From Haloarcula sp. (lineage in GTDB: Archaea > Halobacteriota > Halobacteria > Halobacteriales > Haloarculaceae), in NCBI GenBank assembly GCA_028275075.1, contig JAQCNK010000009.1, positions 1 to 16,032 on the forward strand: a stretch of DNA of 16,032 nucleotides. Reading direction: 5' to 3'. Below the pieces are notes generated by a model that ran no database searches, was not told the DNA's origin, and saw nothing but the letters and a program-made list of their open reading frames with translations. Shown piece after piece: positions 1-6,574 of the stretch (the stretch's first letter is position 1; the number at the start of each line of letters is the position of its first letter). A program made the position numbers and the translations under genes.

Positions 1-26
1 AAATCCACTATACGAGATTACTACCA

Positions 27-1793
27 ATGGGAAATAAAAAAGAAGACATCAAGGACGGGATGTACGGAGACGAGGTCCGCGAGAAGCTAGAGGAGTTCGC
101 GGAGAAGGGGTGGGAAGCTATCCCGGAAGAGGAACACGACGAGTGGTTCTCCCGGTTCAAGTTCTGGGGGGTGTTCCATCACCGTGGCGGCCAAGAGTCG
201 TACTTCATGATGCGGTTGACGAACTGCGGCGGTGTCCTCGAGCCTGAGCAGCTCCGGACTATCGGTGAGGTGGCACGGGACTACGCCAAAGGGCCCGCAG
301 AGAACCCCGAGTTCGGTAACGGCTGGATCGACTTCACGACCCGCCAGTCAATCCAGATGCACTGGCTCAAACTGGAAGACATCCCCGAGATCTGGGAAAA
401 ACTCGAGGCCGTCGGTGTCTCCTCCCGGTCGGCCGGTGGGGACACGATGCGAAACATCTCGGGCTGTCCGGTCGCGGGCAAGGCTGAGGAGTATATCGAG
501 TCCCGCCCTATTCTGGACGAGATTCAGGAGACCATCCGTGGGGACGACGACCTCTGTAATATGCCCCGGAAATTCAATATCTCGGTGTCGGGCTGTAAGC
601 AGGGGTGTGCGCAGGATGCCATCAACGATATCGGCCTTGAGCCGGCCCATAACTTCATTGGCGGTGAGGAAGTCAAAGGGTTCAACGTCCGTGTCGGCGG
701 CGGCCTGGGCGGTCGCGAACCGCGGAATGCACGCCCGCTAAACCTGTTCATCAAGCCCGAGCACGCTGTCGAGACGGTTCGTGAGTTCGTCGAGTATTAC
801 CACGAGAACGGCAACCGGACGAACCGCTCGAAAAATCGCGCGCGCTTCTTCGTCGATGAGCACGGTGTCGAGAAGATACGCGAGGACTTAGACGAGCGAC
901 TCGACTTCGAGTTCGAGACCGCTGGGACAGACTTCCGCGGCGAGTACACCTACAACGCCGGCAAGAGCACTGAGTACGGCGCCCACGACCACGTCGGCGT
1001 CTACGACCAGAAAGACGACAAGAACTACGTCGGCCTCTCGGTGCCCGTCGGCCGCTTGCCCGCGGAAGACGCCGTCAAGCTTGCTGATCTGGCCGAGGCC
1101 TACGGCTCTGGCGCAGTCCGTATCACCCGGCGACAGAACCCCCTCATTATGGACGTGCCGGACGGGAACCTGGCGAATCTGCTGAACGAGCCGCTGCTCG
1201 ATACATACTCGCCGGAACCGAACCCGTTCACGCAAGGTGCGGTTGCCTGTACCGGGACGGAGTTCTGTTCGCTGGCGCTCACTGAGACGAAAGCCCGGAT
1301 GGCCCGTATGATTCGCTGGCTGGGCGACAACGTGGATATGCCAAGCGATGTCGACCGAATCAAGATGCACTACTCGGGCTGTACGGCCGACTGCGGCCAG
1401 GCTATGACCGGCGATATCGGGCTACAGGGGATGCGCGCCCGCAAGGACGGAGAGATGGTCGAAGCGCTCGATGTCGGCGTCGGCGGCGGCATGGGCGAGG
1501 AAGCGGAGTTCACCGAGTGGGTCCGACAGCGCGTCCCCGCCGACGAGGTGCCCGGCATGATTCGCAACATCGTCGAGGCCTACGCGGCGCTACGCTCGGA
1601 GGGGCAAACGTTCAGCGACTGGGTCGCCGCCACCGGCCACGAGACGCTGGTCGAACTCGCCGAACCCGAAGAAGTCGAGGGGTATGCGGACCCCTGCCTC
1701 AACGACGCCAAACAGTCGTGGTACCCGTTCGAAGACGGGGAGAGCCCCGCGCCCACGGACGCAAGCGGTGAACCGCTCTCCGCGGACGACTGA
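27..1793 (+). CDS. nirA: Ferredoxin-dependent assimilatory nitrite reductase (siroheme/4Fe-4S)
   Basis: Reduces nitrite to ammonium with six electrons, probably from ferredoxin, in the cytoplasm. The 588-residue protein has the usual two-fold nitrite/sulfite reductase layout: ferredoxin-like half-domains near residues 50-115 and 325-395, each followed by a siroheme/4Fe-4S domain. The cluster ligands are visible as C408-x5-C414 and C452-x3-C456, the classical pair for the 4Fe-4S cluster bridged to siroheme. An internal Cys pair in GCKQGC near residue 195 lies in the first half. The ATG at 27 is used because the N-terminus is acidic and of normal length; only 26 nt precede it, so the promoter cannot be judged. 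Nitrite rather than sulfite reductase is inferred from the adjacent Moco genes and the nearby ammonium operon. In other haloarchaea the equivalent gene is called nasD or nirA and sits near a Moco-dependent nitrate reductase, which would lie upstream of this window. Confidence 0.92.
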   Translation: MGNKKEDIKDGMYGDEVREKLEEFAEKGWEAIPEEEHDEWFSRFKFWGVFHHRGGQESYFMMRLTNCGGVLEPEQLRTIGEVARDYAKGPAENPEFGNGWIDFTTRQSIQMHWLKLEDIPEIWEKLEAVGVSSRSAGGDTMRNISGCPVAGKAEEYIESRPILDEIQETIRGDDDLCNMPRKFNISVSGCKQGCAQDAINDIGLEPAHNFIGGEEVKGFNVRVGGGLGGREPRNARPLNLFIKPEHAVETVREFVEYYHENGNRTNRSKNRARFFVDEHGVEKIREDLDERLDFEFETAGTDFRGEYTYNAGKSTEYGAHDHVGVYDQKDDKNYVGLSVPVGRLPAEDAVKLADLAEAYGSGAVRITRRQNPLIMDVPDGNLANLLNEPLLDTYSPEPNPFTQGAVACTGTEFCSLALTETKARMARMIRWLGDNVDMPSDVDRIKMHYSGCTADCGQAMTGDIGLQGMRARKDGEMVEALDVGVGGGMGEEAEFTEWVRQRVPADEVPGMIRNIVEAYAALRSEGQTFSDWVAATGHETLVELAEPEEVEGYADPCLNDAKQSWYPFEDGESPAPTDASGEPLSADD

Positions 1794-1795
1794 TC

Positions 1796-1888
1796 ATGAC
1801 CGAACACGACAGTGACTCCGAGACAGGGCACGAGCGGCCGGCGGTCCAAGACGTGTCCTACGACGTTGCACCGGAACTGCTAGAGTGA
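1796..1888 (+). CDS. Possible 30-residue acidic protein next to nitrite reductase
   Basis: An ATG lies two bases after the nirA stop codon, and a 30-residue frame runs to TGA at 1886-1888. The peptide begins MTEHDSDSETGHE and ends VAPELLE. It is strongly acidic, as expected of a real haloarchaeal protein, whereas random frames here tend to be Arg/Ser/Pro-rich. Its spacing suggests translational coupling to nirA. It has no Cys, membrane segment or recognisable domain, and I do not recognise the family. It could be a small accessory protein, the remnant of a longer gene, or chance. Confidence 0.4.
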   Translation: MTEHDSDSETGHERPAVQDVSYDVAPELLE

Positions 1889-1978
1889 GATGGCTGTCGG
1901 CTCCCAGTCTCCTGTTGGGCCGGTGGGCCTGCAGTACCGGGGCATTGCGACGCGACACACTGTGTTTGGATCTTGTGT

Positions 1979-2060
1979 ATACGGATCGACAGAACGATTG
2001 ATAGAATTCGTCTCCGCCGGACCCCGGCGAATATCTATCAGGGCTTCTGTCGACCCGTAT
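1979..2060 (+). promoter_or_regulatory. 82-nt long imperfect hairpin, copy 1, upstream of moaA
   Basis: Outer arms ATACGGATCGACAGAA (1979-1994) and TTCTGTCGACCCGTAT (2045-2060) pair at 15 of 16 positions; the exception is A1985 opposite C2054. T1978 and A2061 could add one more pair. A symmetric 4x4 internal loop follows (1995-1998 / 2041-2044), then seven pairs (1999-2005 with 2034-2040), a single bulged A2033, and an apical part 2006-2032 containing the GC hairpin CGCCGG-ACC-CCGGCG (2015-2029). An alternative apical pairing uses 2006-2012 with 2026-2032. Length and architecture match the element at 6493-6574. It lies 95 nt before the preferred moaA start and about 90 nt after the small ORF. 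It may be a structured leader, a nirA mRNA 3' structure, a small RNA, or a miniature mobile element; the sequence alone does not decide. Confidence 0.7.
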
Positions 2061-2122
2061 AGTTATAGCCAGGAAAGCTCGCAGTAATTTCACAAAATCA
2101 CCTTTCGGCAGTACTAAGCGGG

Positions 2123-2130
2123 TATTTTAT
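2123..2130 (+). promoter_or_regulatory. Candidate TATA box for moaA (leaderless)
   Basis: TATTTTAT is centred about 29 nt upstream of the ATG at 2156. That is near the usual archaeal TATA-to-start distance, so a leaderless moaA transcript could begin at or next to that ATG. The box overlaps the alternative ATG at 2129, which argues against that upstream start. If this promoter is the main one, the hairpin at 1979-2060 would lie outside the moaA mRNA, unless a second promoter exists further upstream. Confidence 0.5.
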
Positions 2131-2155
2131 GCCGTTCACTACAGTACAACGAAAT

Positions 2156-3172
2156 ATGCTAACAGACGACTACGGGCGGGAGGTGTCACAGGTGCGGGTC
2201 TCCCTGACCGACCGGTGTAACTTTGACTGTGTCTACTGTCACAACGAGGGGCTCGGGGACACCCGCGGGCCGATGGCGGCCCGGGACCACGAGATGGACA
2301 CCGACGACGTTGTCCGGTTTCTGGAAGTCGCCCGTGAGTTCGATGTTGAAGCGGTGAAATTCACTGGTGGAGAGCCGATGTTGCGCGGTGACCTAGCGGA
2401 GATAATCCGGCGGACGCCCGACGCCATGGAGGTGTCCATGACGACCAACGGGACGTTCCTCCCCGGCCGCGCGGAAGGGCTGGTCGAGGCGGGTCTCGAC
2501 CGGGTGAACGTCTCCCAGGACGCAATCGATCAGGAGAGTTTCGCCGAGATAACCAAGAGCGGCGCGTACGAGCAGGTCATCGAGGGGGTCGAAGCGGCGC
2601 TGTCGGCCGGGCTGGACCCGGTGAAGCTGAACATGGTCGTCTTCGAGCCGACGGCGGGGTACGTCCCGGAGATGGTCGACCATGTCGCCGCAAACGACGG
2701 TCTCCGACTCCAGCTAATCGAGTACATGCCCGAACTCGTCGGCCGCCCGGAGTGGGGTATCGACATCCAGCGGGTCCACGACTGGCTGGCCGAACAGGCC
2801 GACCGCATCGAGACTCGCGAGATGCACGACCGAAAGCGCTACTGGATCAGCGCGGACGACGGCGACGGGGAGGGGATGGTCGAAATCGTCGACCCCGTCG
2901 AGAACACCGACTTCTGTGACAACTGTCATCGCGTGCGTGTGACCCATGACGGCAAGCTGAAAGGGTGTCTGAACCGCACCGACGACCTCCGGCCGATGGG
3001 CGAGATGACGAAAGCCGAAATCCGCGAGACGTTCCGTGAAACCGTCGCGAACCGCGTCCCCTACTACGGCGAGTATATGATCGAGGAGGACGGCGAATGG
3101 GTCCTCAACGAGGCGTATATCGACCGAGAGCCGGCCACGGAGTCGACGATGCTGGCCGGAGACGACGACTGA
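2156..3172 (+). CDS. moaA: GTP 3',8-cyclase MoaA (radical SAM, Moco step 1)
   Basis: Catalyses the radical SAM rearrangement of GTP that, with MoaC, gives cyclic pyranopterin monophosphate, the first step of Moco synthesis. From ATG 2156 the protein has 338 residues. The radical SAM cluster motif is C21-x3-C25-x2-C28, followed by the GGEP SAM-binding motif at 71-74. The second cluster, which binds substrate, is C254-x2-C257-x13-C271, diagnostic for MoaA. An in-frame ATG at 2129 would add nine residues, but haloarchaeal MoaA proteins as I recall them begin near MLTDDFGRE, and the upstream ATG overlaps the TATA-like box. The C-terminus lacks the Gly-Gly pair known from bacterial MoaA and ends in an acidic tail. 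The stop codon directly abuts the stop of the convergent moeA gene with no base between. Confidence 0.93.
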   Translation: MLTDDYGREVSQVRVSLTDRCNFDCVYCHNEGLGDTRGPMAARDHEMDTDDVVRFLEVAREFDVEAVKFTGGEPMLRGDLAEIIRRTPDAMEVSMTTNGTFLPGRAEGLVEAGLDRVNVSQDAIDQESFAEITKSGAYEQVIEGVEAALSAGLDPVKLNMVVFEPTAGYVPEMVDHVAANDGLRLQLIEYMPELVGRPEWGIDIQRVHDWLAEQADRIETREMHDRKRYWISADDGDGEGMVEIVDPVENTDFCDNCHRVRVTHDGKLKGCLNRTDDLRPMGEMTKAEIRETFRETVANRVPYYGEYMIEEDGEWVLNEAYIDREPATESTMLAGDDD

Positions 3173-5035
3173 CTACGGATCAGTCTCGGTCGGAGCGCCC
3201 AGACCGCACTCGTCGAGGGCCTCAATAAGACGCCGGACGCCGTCTTTCTCCACTCTGTCGGCCGCGACGACGACATCGACCCGCTCGGTCCCCAGCGGGA
3301 CGAACGCCTGTCCGACCGCCTCCGCGGTCGTCTGCAGGCCCACGCCGACATCGGCACGGCCGTCGGCCACGCGCCGTGCAGGGCTCTCAAGTCCGGCGGT
3401 CTCGACGGCGGCGACAGCGTCACTGACGGCGGCCACCGACTCGTCTCGCTCCGTCGCGAGCCGGGCCAGCGCGTCGCGGTAGCTCGCTCCCAGCCCCCAC
3501 TGATCGTCCAGCGTGGCGACGGCAACATCGCCGACGAGGTCGGCCAGCCCGTCGACGGCGACGGCGTCGCCGACGACGAGCCCCCACTCGCGCTCCCAGC
3601 CACCGACGACGGTGCCCGCCGACGGCGTCTCGACGCTGTCGGTCACGACCGCCACGTCGGCGATGCCGCGTCGGAGCGAGCGCGCGCCGGCGACCGCGCC
3701 GTGGGTGAGATAGCGCGCGCCGGGCAGGTCATCAAGCACCGTCGAGAGGGTCGGGTCGCCCTCGCCAACGCCGAGGACCGCAGGCGGGTGGCTGTCGGGC
3801 GAGAACAGGTCGACGGTGACCGTCTGGCCCTCGTCGAGATAGGTCACGTCCGCCGGGCAGTCGACGATGCCGTCGGCATCGAGCAGCGTCGTCGTGGCAC
3901 CGCTCCCCTTGTCGACTGGGTACGCGACTGTCCGGCCGTCCCCGGCCGCAACCAACCCGACCGGCATGAGCCGGCGTCGTCCTTCGGTGTAGCGCTCGCC
4001 GACGGCCATCTCCGCCTCGATTGTCGCGGTGGCGGGCCGTGACCGCCCGGCGGCGTCCCGGAGGGACGGCGCGATGAACGTCCGGAAGATAGTCAGCGCC
4101 GAGACGGGGTACCCCGGGAGTCCCACGTACGGCGTCCCCGCAAGCCGACCGACGATAGTCGGTTTGCCGGGCTTGACCGCGACGCCGTGCAGGAGTCGCT
4201 CGCCCGTCTCTTCGAGCACCCGATAGATGACATCCATCGTGCTCGCGCTGGTCGACCCCGAGGAGAGCACCAAGTCACACTCCTCGGCCGCGTCCCGCAA
4301 GACACGTTCCATCGCCGCCTTGTCGTCGCCGACGCGGTCGTACTGTCGTGGCTCCCCGCCGGCCGCGGCGACACCGGCCGCGACGGCCCCGCTGTTGACG
4401 TCGTATATCTGTCCCGCCTCGTGGTCGAGCGGATCGCCGGGCGGGACGAGTTCGTCCCCCGTCGAGACGATGCCGACCGTCGGAGCGGGGACGACCGGGA
4501 CGGACTCGACGCCGAGCGCCGACAGCAGACCGACCTCCCGGGGGCTGATACGCGTCCCGGGGCCGAGCACGCGCGTCCCCGCGGCGACGTCCCGCCCCGC
4601 CGCCATGACGTGCTGGCCCGGAGTCACGGCCGTCCGGACCTCGACGGCGTCCTCGCGTTCGGTGGTTCGTTCGACCATGACGACGGCGTCGGCCCCCGGT
4701 GGGAGGACCGCGCCGGTCGAGACCTCGACGGCAGTCTCCGGGTCGACGGTGACGTCCGGTCGCTCACCGGCGTGGACCGCGCCGGCAAGCGAGAGCACCG
4801 CGGGGTCGACCTCGCCGGCCCCGGCCGTGTCGCTCGCACGGACGGCGTAGCCGTCCATCGCCGCCCGGTCGAACCCGGGAACGTCGAGTGTCGCCTCGAC
4901 CCGGTCGGCGAGCACGCGGCCGTGGGCGGCCGCGAGCGGGACGTGCTCGGTCCCGCCGCCGATATCGAGCGCCGCGATGACCGATTCGAGTTCCGCCGGC
5001 GACGCCAGGTCGCGGAACTCGCGGCGGTCGCTCAT
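3173..5035 (-). CDS. MoeA-type molybdopterin molybdotransferase fused to a PBP-like domain
   Basis: MoeA inserts molybdate into adenylylated molybdopterin. The MoeA part covers residues 1 to about 412, with AAMDGYAVR near 58-66, STGDELV near 191-197, KPGKP near 288-292 and LPGYPVS near 306-312. Where the neighbouring MoeA has TTGGSSVGERD, this one has SSGSTSASTMD. A second domain, about 418-610, resembles the periplasmic-binding-protein-like ('LysR substrate-binding-like') domain fused to MoeA in many archaea. No signal peptide is seen, so it should be cytoplasmic. At about 620 residues it matches the usual size of archaeal fusions. The ATG at 5035 is chosen over a GTG at 5044 because it forms a 4-nt ATGA overlap with the upstream moeA stop, implying translational coupling. 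The PBP domain may sense molybdate or tungstate or help metal insertion; this is inference, and its ligand motifs look degraded. Confidence 0.9.
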   Translation of the reverse strand: MSDRREFRDLASPAELESVIAALDIGGGTEHVPLAAAHGRVLADRVEATLDVPGFDRAAMDGYAVRASDTAGAGEVDPAVLSLAGAVHAGERPDVTVDPETAVEVSTGAVLPPGADAVVMVERTTEREDAVEVRTAVTPGQHVMAAGRDVAAGTRVLGPGTRISPREVGLLSALGVESVPVVPAPTVGIVSTGDELVPPGDPLDHEAGQIYDVNSGAVAAGVAAAGGEPRQYDRVGDDKAAMERVLRDAAEECDLVLSSGSTSASTMDVIYRVLEETGERLLHGVAVKPGKPTIVGRLAGTPYVGLPGYPVSALTIFRTFIAPSLRDAAGRSRPATATIEAEMAVGERYTEGRRRLMPVGLVAAGDGRTVAYPVDKGSGATTTLLDADGIVDCPADVTYLDEGQTVTVDLFSPDSHPPAVLGVGEGDPTLSTVLDDLPGARYLTHGAVAGARSLRRGIADVAVVTDSVETPSAGTVVGGWEREWGLVVGDAVAVDGLADLVGDVAVATLDDQWGLGASYRDALARLATERDESVAAVSDAVAAVETAGLESPARRVADGRADVGVGLQTTAEAVGQAFVPLGTERVDVVVAADRVEKDGVRRLIEALDECGLGAPTETDP

Positions 5036-6246
5036 GGCGACCACCCCCAGTGTTCGACCGCCACTTCTGTCCCGGCTTCGATGCCTTCCCGCGCTTCCGG
5101 GACGACGACCCAGCCGTCGGCGAGGGCCACGCTCGACAGCACGCTAGCACCGCCGGCCCGAACCGGCACCGCCTCGGGTGGGTCGTCAGTCGTGTCAAGC
5201 CGGACCCTGGCGAAGGTCCGCACACCGGGTTCGCTCGGGAGCTTCCGCGCCAGCGTCGCCAGCGTCGTCGGGTGGGGGTCTGGCGACATGTGCCCCAGCC
5301 GCGCGACGAGCGGGCGCAGGAACTGCACGGCGTTGACGAGACAGGAGACGGGGTACCCCGGGAGCAACAGGATCGGGGTCGAGTCGACCATCCCCATTGC
5401 GACCGGATAGCCGGGTTTGACCGCAACGCCGTGGACCAGCACCGACCCGATCTCCGACACGACATCGGGCACGATATCGCGTTCACCGACCGACGAGCCG
5501 CCGGTCGTCACGATCGCGTCTGCGTCACGCCCGCGTTCGATAGCCGCCCTGATGGCGGCGGCGTCGTCGGTGACGACGTCGCGGTAACGTGGCTCCCCAC
5601 CCCACCGGCGAACGTACCGGGAGATCGTGAGGCCGTTGGTCTCGACAGTTTCCCCGCGGCCGGGGTCGTCCCGGACTAGTTCCTCGCCGGTCGGGACGAC
5701 CTCGACCGTCGGCCGGTCGTACACCGTGACGGTGTCGCGGCCGACGGCGCGCAGGAGGCCCAGATCGGCGGGCTGGAGCCGGTGGCCACGGTCGAACAGG
5801 TGCTGGTCGGCGGCCACGTCCTCGCCAGTCGGCCTGACGTTCTCGCCTTCGGCGACCGCCTCGCGGACGGAGATGTCCGCGTCAGTTCGCTCGACGTGTT
5901 CGATCATGACGACAGCGTTGGCACCGTCGGGCAGGGCGCTCCCGGTGTGGACACGCTCGGCGGCACCTGGCCCAACCTCATCGGCCGGGCGGAGCCGCGT
6001 CGGCGAGCGGTCACTCGCCCCGACAGTGTCGCTCGCGCGGACGGCGTAGCCGTCCATCGCCGCCCGCGGCTCGTTGGGCACGGCCCGGGTCGCGGTGACC
6101 GGCTCGGCCAGGACCCGTGAGTCGGCTTCAGCGAGCGGTACAGACACCGTGCGCTCAAGCGGGTCCACAGCCGAAAGCAGCGTCTCGCGAGCCGTTTCCA
6201 ACCGCGTTCGCTGGTCGAATCCCCGAGTCGTTCGGTCGTTGGTCAT
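5032..6246 (-). CDS. moeA: Molybdopterin molybdotransferase MoeA
   Basis: Canonical single MoeA of 404 residues, first gene of a two-gene minus-strand operon with the MoeA-PBP fusion. Visible family motifs are AAMDGYAVR (62-70), PTGEEL (185-190), TTGGSSVGERD (247-257, close to the classical GGVSxGxxD active-site loop), VKPGYP (276-281) and LPGYPVS (295-301). It accepts adenylylated molybdopterin from a MogA/MoaB-type enzyme and releases AMP on molybdate insertion. The ATG at 6246 is preceded by a TATA-like AAATAT (about 6293-6298 on the opposite strand) about 49 nt upstream, implying a short leader of roughly 20 nt. Two tandem MoeA copies are common in archaea and are often thought to specialise for molybdenum versus tungsten; which does what here cannot be read from sequence. 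Confidence 0.92.
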   Translation of the reverse strand: MTNDRTTRGFDQRTRLETARETLLSAVDPLERTVSVPLAEADSRVLAEPVTATRAVPNEPRAAMDGYAVRASDTVGASDRSPTRLRPADEVGPGAAERVHTGSALPDGANAVVMIEHVERTDADISVREAVAEGENVRPTGEDVAADQHLFDRGHRLQPADLGLLRAVGRDTVTVYDRPTVEVVPTGEELVRDDPGRGETVETNGLTISRYVRRWGGEPRYRDVVTDDAAAIRAAIERGRDADAIVTTGGSSVGERDIVPDVVSEIGSVLVHGVAVKPGYPVAMGMVDSTPILLLPGYPVSCLVNAVQFLRPLVARLGHMSPDPHPTTLATLARKLPSEPGVRTFARVRLDTTDDPPEAVPVRAGGASVLSSVALADGWVVVPEAREGIEAGTEVAVEHWGWSP

Positions 6247-6276
6247 TCGACGGTCGCCCCGTAGTCATGCTGTCGG

Positions 6277-6292
6277 CTGTACGTTCGTACAG
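6277..6292. promoter_or_regulatory. Perfect inverted repeat between moeA TATA box and start
   Basis: CTGTACGTTCGTACAG is a perfect inverted repeat with 7-bp arms and a TT spacer. It lies immediately downstream of the TATA-like box of moeA and upstream of the predicted transcription start near 6268, where a dimeric repressor would block RNA polymerase. No second copy was found in the window. The regulator is unknown; a metal- or oxyanion-sensing HTH protein is a guess based on the regulated genes. Confidence 0.5.
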
Positions 6293-6294
6293 AT

Positions 6295-6318
6295 ATTTGC
6301 CGCCCCGGGGTGACAAAT
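6295..6318. promoter_or_regulatory. 24-bp imperfect palindrome upstream of moeA
   Basis: Left half ATTTGCCGCCCC and right half GGGGTGACAAAT mirror each other with no spacer. Ten of twelve positions are Watson-Crick, one is G-T and one a C-A mismatch. The central CCCCGGGG and absence of a loop make it a DNA site rather than an RNA hairpin. It overlaps the TATA-like A/T run of the moeA promoter and the upstream BRE region, so it could be an activator or repressor site. Confidence 0.4.
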
Positions 6319-6492
6319 TCATTCAGTTTGGTACAGCCGGCAGTATCAGTCGCGTCGAGATCCATCGGCAGCGACGGCCGGCATCCTGGTCGTGGTACTC
6401 GGGCGGTGCTGCGGGGCGTACTACGGTGACACATGTTCGTCTGGGACGGTTCGACGTGGAAACTAAAGACACTTGGCTCGGCTGCTGACCTG

Positions 6493-6574
6493 ATACGGTC
6501 AGTTGTAAGCCATTGCTGGGATTTGCCGGCCCCGTCCCGGCAAATCACCGGTAAATCGTTACAACCGACCGTAT
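6493..6574 (+). promoter_or_regulatory. 82-nt long imperfect hairpin, copy 2, upstream of mobA
   Basis: Outer arms ATACGGTCAGTTGTAA (6493-6508) and TTACAACCGACCGTAT (6559-6574) pair at 15 of 16 positions; the exception is A6501 opposite C6566. Next come a symmetric 4x4 internal loop (6509-6512 / 6555-6558), seven pairs including two G-T (6513-6519 with 6548-6554), a bulged A6547, and a perfect 10-bp apical stem GATTTGCCGG / CCGGCAAATC (6520-6529 / 6537-6546) with a 7-nt loop. This copies the element at 1979-2060 in length, order of parts and bulge side, although most paired bases differ. ACTAAA at 6463-6468 is centred about 27 nt before its first base, so transcription could start at the hairpin. 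Its 3' end overlaps the first possible mobA ATG (6573). Confidence 0.7.

Noticed and set aside
1955..1965. ACACA-C-TGTGT inverted repeat before the first hairpin
   Set aside because: Five-bp arms are expected by chance at this scale and no second copy was seen.
1890..2087. 65-residue plus-strand ORF between nirA and moaA
   Set aside because: Composition is neutral to basic and Ser/Arg-rich, unlike real haloarchaeal proteins, and it crosses the 82-nt hairpin. No homology is apparent.
4187..5410. 407-residue plus-strand ORF opposite the two moeA genes
   Set aside because: A long open frame antisense to two clearly conserved genes, Arg/Asp/Gly-rich with no motif; typical of GC-rich antisense shadow frames.
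6331..6380. GCCGGC...GCCGGC and GTCGC...GCGAC repeats near 6331-6380 as a third copy of the hairpin
   Set aside because: Arms are short with very unequal internal loops and the ATACGG/CCGTAT ends are missing.
1979..6574. Reading the two 82-nt hairpins as simple copies of a miniature transposon
   Set aside because: Recent copies would share sequence through the arms; here most paired positions differ while staying complementary, and no flanking target-site duplication is evident. An ancient mobile origin remains possible.
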